From Eunapius fragilis (taxonomy: Eukaryota > Porifera > Demospongiae > Spongillida > Spongillidae): a stretch of 64,000 nucleotides of DNA. How positions within the stretch are numbered: the first letter of the stretch is position 1; the number at the start of each line of letters is the position of its first letter. Position numbers and translations under genes: made by a program. The notes beneath the pieces were generated by a model. That model was not told the origin of the DNA and made no database searches. It was given only the letters and a program-made list of their open reading frames with translations. Of the stretch, positions 56,923 through 64,000 are shown piece by piece. The stretch spans positions 2,268,163 through 2,332,162 of the forward strand of contig OY811972.1 of NCBI GenBank assembly GCA_963681505.1, given 5' to 3'.

Positions 56923-57014
56923 CATGGTTCTTTTCCTCAAATTGTTGGATCCCATGCTCAGGAGGCAACGAAGTTGCACAAGTGATGCATGGTATCCTCA
57001 AGAGGTATGAAGAG

Positions 57015-57048
57015 CCATAGATTATAGAGTCTACTCTATAATCTATGG
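57015..57048. repeat. Perfect 16-bp-arm palindrome
   Basis: CCATAGATTATAGAGT and its exact complement, separated by CT. Confidence 0.9.
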
Positions 57049-57049
57049 A

Positions 57050-58700
57050 AGAGCTCACTACTGTGAGGTATAGTTAGAGCAAGGTATGTCCATTTACCAG
57101 ATTGTAGTACATGTTTTTTTATTTTAAACACATACACCAGCATCTTTGCCATTGTGTATGTGAGTGATGAGTGCCAGCCTTCATGCCATCGATCACCATG
57201 GCATCCTGTTTTGTGTTACTGGCCATTGAACAGTGTTTAGTAAGAAACATGCAGGTAGATGTATGTGAGCACTGTCCATGTGTGTGGGTGGTATGTATAG
57301 TATGCAAGCACTTATATTGTTTTTCCAGCTGTGGGTTGTGTGTATGTTTGCATGTGTATGTGATAGATAGCTAAACCACCCATTTGAGCGCAGCCATTCC
57401 TATTCTCAACAAAAATCTTTATGTATGGTTGAAATTAGCCCTGGATCCAGGATTTGGAGGGGGGGAAGCCAGTGGCAGATCCAGAATTAAATTAAAGGGG
57501 GATTGGAGGGACAGAGACACCAAAGGGAGATGTGCTCGGGTTGCAGACCTAATTCCCCCCCCCCCCCCCTCCCCTCTGTCCGCCAGTGTCTGCATAGGAA
57601 TTAAGTAGTCTGCCATACACATGATTGTGCATGGGGGGGGGGCGGGGCAGCTTTGGGCTATTCCATTATTTAACCATACACACCTACAGATGACAATAAT
57701 TGCAAACGTAACCCCCAGGACAATATATAAAACCACCTTTTGTTGTTAAGTTTTTTAATACCCCCAGACAAGCTTCTATTTGGTTACATCTCCCCTGGAC
57801 AAGCTTATGTTATACCTGCTAACCCCTACCACTCCCACCCCCCCCCCCCCCCCCCCCCCCCAAGTACAAGCTTATGTTTTATCTGCTAGCACCCCGGGAC
57901 AGGCATTTATACTACCCATATTTGCAACCCTGGACAATGACATCGACATGTTTCTAAACACAACCCCCCACCATGGACACCATTGTTATCATCTGTAGGA
58001 GTGTACAGTTAAATAATGGAATAATCCAATTGGTACCAGATGGGCGGGATATGAATTTGGGGGGGGGGGGGGGGGGGCGCATGCACATGGCTAGATCGCT
58101 GAAATCAACCTTAGCCTTAGTTTGGTAATGTAAAACTGATGGCCTTTCCTAACTCCCCAGTATTGCAACGTCCAATACCCCACCGGGTTCAAACCTACCA
58201 TAACTTTCAGTAGGAGTAATCAAATCGCTTCAAATTCAGTTTGCAAATAGGGAGGTCCCTACATGCACATTTTCCCGCTTTATATAGCGGGACACAACTT
58301 GCCGTGATAGGTACAGGAACCTCTCTACCCACAAACCGAATTTTAAAAGTGATTTGATTATAGGAGAACCAAAAAGTATTTGGCGGGTTTGAACCTAGTG
58401 GGGTATCACACATTGCAATACCCCAAAATGTATTTCACCATACAGAAATGGTGACTATGAAGTGTTGAGAATAAGAAGTCATTAGCCTTAACCGTTTGGA
58501 AGTTATAGTTATTCAAACGCAAGGGAGTATTGAGGGGCAATTTTGTTGAAAACTGTCCCATATATATAAATATGTGTGCATACATGTATGTGTTTTTTGT
58601 ACATGTATATATGTGAAAATGTATGTATCAGTGTGTGTTTTATGTGTATGTGTACATGTATGTGTGCATGTTTTATGTATGTGTGTACATGTATGTACCG
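57050..58700. other. Non-coding stretch rich in G/C runs and MITE-like scraps
   Basis: C run 57838-57861 and G run 58059-58077; CCTGGATCCAGGATTTGG and GCAGATCCAGAATTAAA near 57440-57490 resemble MITE ends. Short repeated CAATACCCC / GGTTTGAACC words at 58165-58430. No gene. Confidence 0.5.
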
Positions 58701-58702
58701 TA

Positions 58703-58930
58703 AAGTACCACGAATAAGCTCCCCCCCCCTCCGCCACCACCGAAAAAAAATTGTCTCGCGTTTAAACGAGCGTATCTTCGTAATCATGAACGCAGCTGCG
58801 TGCCGTTCTTTAAAATCCTGTTGGAGTACCATTCCTTTCCTGAAATGTGGAAACAGGTACGCGGAAGCGTTAACCATTACGAAGATACGCTCGTTTAAAC
58901 ACGAGCCATTTTTTTTTCGGTGGGGGCTTG
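58703..58930. mobile_element. MITE with long inverted ends
   Basis: AAGCTCCCCCC, CACCGAAAAAAAA and GTTTAAACGAGCGTATCTTC blocks at the left recur as the complement at the right end (58880-58930), around a unique centre. The ACCACGAATAAGC start is a common animal MITE end. TGTATG simple repeats lie on both sides. Confidence 0.75.
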
Positions 58931-59664
58931 TATGTATGTGTGTGTTTTATGTATGTCTGTACATGTACATGCATATGTGTATAAATACATATGTGTACAT
59001 GTATGTATTATGTGTGTGTTTTATGTATATGTGTGTGCATGTGTATACAATTGATCGTTTGAAGTAATAATAGCACCATAAACAAACATGTACAAAATAA
59101 AATTCTATGTTCTTGACCTTCATGTTTTCTCAGCCTTGTAGAGTCTCACTGATGAAGAACCACGTGTGTAGCTATGTTAGTGATTCAGTGTCAGCGCTCA
59201 ATTTGACATGCTCCTGCCTGAAAGAGTGCTGCAAGATGTAAAATAGGTCACAGTCAAGTTGAACTTTAATTTAGGAGTATTGGAGTTAGTGATACATTAG
59301 TGTGGGCCTATTGCTTTCTGGCCACTTAATTATATGTAATCTTTTGTTTTAAGTAATGAATTACTTCCGAACGTGATAAACAGATCTTGTTAGGACTGAT
59401 ATTTGTTTTATGGGACACAAATATAAGGCATAGTCTCCCTGTCTGAAGTAATCTCTGTGGATGCTATCACAGCCTCACCCGTCTACCAAAGGGTATACTG
59501 TCAAAGAAACTAGAGGACCCACCAGTTCTCATTGTTGTTGAAAGCATCATCACCTGCTGACAAGGCTTGGCTGCTCTCTGTGTCAGCACCTCATGCTGCA
59601 TCCTGGCTACTGGTCACACCTCCTAGTCTTTGAACCCAATGAACTGTAATTCTCCATCCAATGG

Positions 59665-59985
59665 TGGCTAGGGATGGAGATGGCTAGAGGCTCCTCATGT
59701 TCTTTGTGCCCTGGCGCTACTACCTGTAAACAGGGTGGTGATGTTGTCACTGCATGGCCACAACCATCTGCGTAACGTGTATGTTGAGTTCTGCCATCGT
59801 GCCCATCTTCCAGGAGTGAGAGTAGAGTCAGGCAGTACCATTACACCAGACCTAAGCCGTACCCAGCCAGCGGATGTACTTGTCCTCGATTGGGAGAGAG
59901 GGAATACATCCACTGGCCGGGCGGCTTAAGTCTGGTGTACTGCCAAGATGGACATGGTGGCAGAACGCAGATGGTTGTACAACAA
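59665..59985 (+). pseudogene. LINE fragment with an inverted duplication of itself
   Basis: Plus strand reads RWWLGMEMARGSSCSLCPG and CKQGGDVV, then HNHLRNVYVEFCHRAH and TQPADVLVLDWERG, the same family as the 46.9-kb fragment. From about 59902 to 59985 the sequence is the reverse complement of 59754-59880 (CATCCACTGGCCGGGC, TAAGTCTGGTGTACTGCC, CAGAACGCAGATGGTTGT), so the piece folds back on itself. Confidence 0.65.
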
Positions 59986-60396
59986 TGGTTGTACAATTTT
60001 ACAATGTACAGGCATCTGTATTGCTACACACTCAACAGGATAAAGTGGGAAGGAAAAGTTTACATAATCACCCACAACTACCTATATACATAGTTCTTAT
60101 CTAAAAGACCAAGCCTCCTGTCTGCTTTCAGCAAGTCCATCAATACCAGCAACTATCCACATTCACACATACAGTTCTTACACCACCAAATACAAATGCC
60201 AAGCACACCACAAATCTACATGCATGCATCACATGAAGTCTGCAGAGCCTTGTAGCTACTTGATGACCACACAAAGGCTGCAATGTCCCTTCTATTTGAG
60301 TTGTTGCTGAAGCTTTTTGTCATGCTGGCTGTATCACATTACATCTAGGGAGCATTTCATGTGGAGTAGGAAAAATAAATAAAAAGAACTGTTAGT

Positions 60397-60470
60397 GTTC
60401 TTAGCCTATCCTGTTGATCACTACCCCTTTATGTTGGGCAGATGACCTCTGATAGGGGTAGGCTAAGAAC
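60397..60470. repeat. Short inverted repeat
   Basis: GTTCTTAGCCTATCC faces GGGTAGGCTAAGAAC across about 45 bases. Possible small MITE. Confidence 0.6.
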
Positions 60471-60723
60471 CCATGTAAGGCAGAATTATGGGTACATGTA
60501 TGAAGGGAACTGCATATGTGTTATCTTGTTGTTACATGTAGTACATATGAGTTGGTGTATGGGGTGCATGCCATATTGTTGCCCCTTGGCAATAAGTGAT
60601 ATAACCTCAGAGTTGCCGTAGCAACGAATTTTTAAAATTCCCCCTCTAAGGTTTTTATCAAAGAAACCCCATGTGTGGGACTGGTAGTGTTCACTGTTAT
60701 GCTCACTGTTCTAGTGTGTGATG

Positions 60724-60737
60724 TGTAGTGTGTGTGT

Positions 60738-60796
<59 letters not shown>
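60724..60796. repeat. (GT)n microsatellite
   Basis: About 35 GT units with one GTAT interruption. Confidence 0.98.
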
Positions 60797-60799
<3 letters not shown>

Positions 60800-62639
60800 T
60801 TAAACTCATGATGGTCTAATGATCTGTAGGCTAGGTGGTTGGCCAGCTATACGCTAGGGTGCTGGTGTGCCTGTGGGGTAACCAGGTGTGTACATGCTGT
60901 TATTAAGGGATAACAAGTGACACAATCCATCATCGAGAAAAAACATCAGTGGGGGGGGAGGGGGGGGGGAAGACAAATGTTAAGTTGAAACTTTTAGGAG
61001 GACTTTATACCAAGCGAGCCAATTCTGTGCATGGGTTGTGTAACTTGTTATCCCTTCATTGCCAAGAGGGGGCAAAAATATGGGAGGTGTGGGGCACTCC
61101 CGCCCCACCAATGAAACTATGCTGGTGTGTAGGGTCATTGGGAATGTGCACACTGTTGCTAGTGTGTACTGATATGTGGTTGGTGGACAATATGAGTTGG
61201 GTGTGTATGCTGATGGGGTCATATAGTTGTGTATGCTGGGAGTGTACACTCATGTTGGGGGTGAAAAATGTTATTTGATGTGTTGGGTGAGTAATATAAA
61301 ATTCTGAGTGTGACTGTGTTTTGAGTCATGGGCACCCGCCCCCCCCCCCCCTTTTGAGACTCAATGGCGCCCCACCCCCAACCTCTTGTAATAAATGCTT
61401 GTTAAATAATTTAACCCCTGTCCCAGTATTGATTTCTACTTACATGCGCCTCCCCCCTGCCCACCTCACTACATAGGCGGCGCTGACGCTATGGCAAGTA
61501 CGGCGAACGCCGTAGCATTTTTTATGTTACACCCCTGCTCATATATTGAAGACCCTCTTTCCACCCCCCCCCCCCCCCCCCCCCAGTCCGCCGTATCACT
61601 TTTTTTATTGCTCCGCCGCCACTGCCCTATAATTGGTGCCCCTCCCCTCACCTCTGCCCCCCCCCCCCCCTCTAGAAAAGCTGGGGGCACCCATGAGAGT
61701 GCACACTTGTTAGTATCTGTGGGTTATGTGATGGTGTGTATAATACATGTGCAGGACAACATTAACTCACCTGTATGCTTGATCACATGGTGGCCATGTT
61801 GCCTGAAGTCATACTAGCTGATGTTTCCCCGGAGATGAAGCCAGTATGCTAAAACCCAAGCACCATACAATGGTAGATGTAAAGAGCATAGCATACATGT
61901 ATATACAAATTTATGCACCCCAAGAAGCCACAAGACACATAAGCAAAAGGATACTCAAGCATTAAATAATTTGAGACTCACCGTTCCTTTCATATACATG
62001 TAGCACGGACCACCCCTATTAGGCCCATACGAATATGCGCTCCTAACTTTTAATATGGCTATTTTCAGACAGTACAATACGAACAGGTTGATATCAAAGG
62101 ATGAGGTCATGATTGTGGCAGTTCCTGAATTATGGGGGGAGCAAATTGATTGGCTGGAAGGAGAACAGTATGCGATCGCAGTCCCCGGCCCCCATAGGTG
62201 CACATTGTTACTGTTACAGAAGTGGCGGATATGCATCAGTACTATGCATACATATAGTACACGCCACGTTCGCTAGTTGTCACTTAACGCGGGACTGCAG
62301 GGTGCCATTGTGCGGGACACACGGGCTGTCACAAGTCATGGATGCCGTGATGATCATGCGGGTGTGCACAGTGGTCGTGTTGGTCGACTCATGTCCTAAG
62401 TGGTGTGAGGAGGAGGAAGGGAGAGTGAAGGGGAGGGAGGAGGGAGGAGAGAAAGGAGGGATGGTAGGAGGATTGGGGAGATTGAGGATGAGAGGGAGGG
62501 AGGGAGAGGAACAAGGGAGGCATGCCATATGACATATTGGGTAAGCATATATGCACGGATCATTAACACAGTGGGCTATTCTACACGTAATATTGCCTAG
62601 GGCAAGCTAAGGCAGCAAGTGCGGTTCTCTTGCAGCGTT

Positions 62640-62640
<1 letters not shown>
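60800..62640. other. Non-coding stretch with G/C and GA-rich runs
   Basis: G runs near 60950-60970, C runs at about 61340, 61564-61584 and 61660, and a GA-rich tract at 62408-62520. Open frames cross these tracts and have no domain. Confidence 0.5.

Positions 62641-62673
<33 letters not shown>
62641..62673. repeat. Poly-C run (33 bases)
   Basis: Longest homopolymer in the window. Confidence 0.97.
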
Positions 62674-62676
<3 letters not shown>

Positions 62677-62723
62677 ATTAACAAATTAACAAATCAATTA
62701 ACACAAACAGTAATGAACACTTA

Positions 62724-63019
62724 CAGTAATGAGCGTTTCATTTTTCGCCGGTACTGGTCCACACCCCTCTTGTAAATTCTCGTTCTAGCTGGGCCTAGTT
62801 TAGGTTCAGTGTAAGGGGGATAAGTACATTGGCTTCACTCCCCTATCCTAGCATGACACACCCAACTAACGCCCCCCCCCCCCCCCCCCATTTTCTAACC
62901 CTAAGTGAAGCCAATGTACTTATCCCCCTTACACTGAACCTAAACTAGGCCCAGCTAGAACGAGAATATACAAGAGGGGTGCGGACCAGTACCGGCGAAA
63001 AATGAAACGCTCATTACTG
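62724..63019. mobile_element. MITE with about 120-bp inverted ends
   Basis: CAGTAATGAGCGTTTCATTT at 62724 and its complement ending at 63019. The arms continue inward (CGCCGGTACTGG, CTAGCTGGGCCTAGTTTAGG, GTGAAGCCAATGTACTTATC-type) to a centre containing an 18-base C run (62872-62889). No clear target duplication and no coding content. Confidence 0.85.
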
Positions 63020-64000
63020 CATGTCCAGCAATAGCGGACATGAATAATTGAATACCCGCGTCACGCGATAAAAATTAATTGAACAGGAAGTGTATGGAGA
63101 GATGTGTAAAAACACTCACGGTTCTTGTACATTAGCTACAATACAACATTACGTAACGGTTTATGATAGGGATACTGATGAGTCATCTTTTCTATATTCT
63201 GGTCTCTGTAGAAAAGTGTTCACTACTAATTCCCTACGCATTTTTGTGCTACTACGTACATTTGTACGTGAAACATGATATTGTCATGTTTCTTCAACTT
63301 TTTTTCCTATCACTTCGCCATAAATCTCAAGTCTACATCCTGGAATATAAAGGCTGAACTACTGAGTCATTAGTAGGAGCAAGTGGTGTATTTTAGACCC
63401 TTACACACAACATTCCCTAGGCACTTTTATGAACCGCACTTCAAAATCTGGGACAAATATATGAAATTATTAATTGTCATCCGATCGACGTCACATTAGC
63501 TAATTATCGGTGCTTGGTAGAGCCGACCGTGCCTAGCCTAATAGTCTTCATAAACACCATAGCCTTATCTGGCATAGTTCCGTACTCGCAAGATGGGTGT
63601 TCGGTATGAACTAAGGGATATATTATTGTACCAGTTTTGCAAGCGAACGCATTCTGTCTCTGGTAGGCCTACGTGGATGCATGTAGTTATAACTTCTACC
63701 GGCGGGGTTTTTTTAATTTAAGTGGAGCTTGTGCGTACACCATAAACTAACATACTTATAACGACGTACATTCTCGACTGGCGCTGGATCTAAACACCAA
63801 AGCTATGTGGTTAGTGACCGTGCAGTATGGCAGTATGTTAGCGAACACGAGCGCACTTTGCTGTGTCATGTCTATAATGACTGTTAGTACCCTACTGTAT
63901 AAAGCCGATCGACATAGCCGCACGTTGTGAATGCATGTCAGCTACTTTCTAAAGCTACGTTTGGCTGAAGAACTCTATACAAGTGTGAGATCGAAAGATA
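63020..64000. other. Non-coding end of the window
   Basis: Nothing recognised; short frames (63090-63278, 63163-63357) lack domains. Confidence 0.4.

Overview
The window looks like nuclear DNA of an early-branching marine animal, most likely a demosponge. The evidence is a split-exon gene made of SRCR and immunoglobulin-like modules with GT-AG introns, animal transposon families nested inside one another, long (GT)n arrays, and many long poly-G/poly-C runs. The species assignment is inference. I found no prokaryotic or organellar features, no CRISPR array and no rRNA; I saw no tRNA but could not scan for them systematically.

Layout. 1-4070: mostly non-coding, with a broken coiled-coil-type coding remnant (about 640-1836). 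4073-6728: a hAT-like element with a BED-finger remnant and a palindromic repeat unit inserted in it. 8330-11420: a dispersed/duplicated segment that recurs near 49.6-50.6 kb and includes a partial signal-peptide exon. 13.2-14.1 kb: integrase fossil. 14.8-23.5 kb: an apparent TTAA-bounded, Kolobok-like DNA transposon with inverted ends, holding a P2RX7-type gene fragment on the left and a decayed THAP/DDE transposase gene on the right, with a piggyBac element and a palindromic unit nested inside. 29.5-31.25 kb: an inverted-repeat-bounded element with a RecQ-type helicase fragment, split by a small hAT element with an exact 8-bp target duplication. 31.26-33.35 kb: two LINE fragments. 35.49-50.03 kb (minus strand): one large, apparently intact receptor gene. 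52.5-53.9 kb: a transposon with about 100-bp inverted ends and a 10-bp duplication that carries a piece of the GPI-anchor gene PIGN. 54-64 kb: mainly microsatellites, G/C runs, MITEs and LINE scraps.

The receptor gene is the main host gene. I could join 21 exons with canonical splice sites and continuous reading phase into a predicted 1,486-residue type I membrane protein: signal peptide, seven SRCR domains, two Ig-like domains, a Tyr-rich module, a third Ig domain, a membrane-proximal domain, one transmembrane helix, and a cytoplasmic tail with a TxYxxV (ITSM-type) motif. Almost every intron is phase 1, as expected for exon shuffling. Its introns hold palindromic repeats, a LINE fragment and a mariner/pogo-like MITE.

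A second theme is a dispersed repeat family (seven copies or partial copies here) built from a 230-290 bp near-perfect palindrome, a body of about 450-850 bp and a terminal small hairpin. Palindrome arms differ between copies but match within a copy, and so do short motifs at the two ends of the unit.
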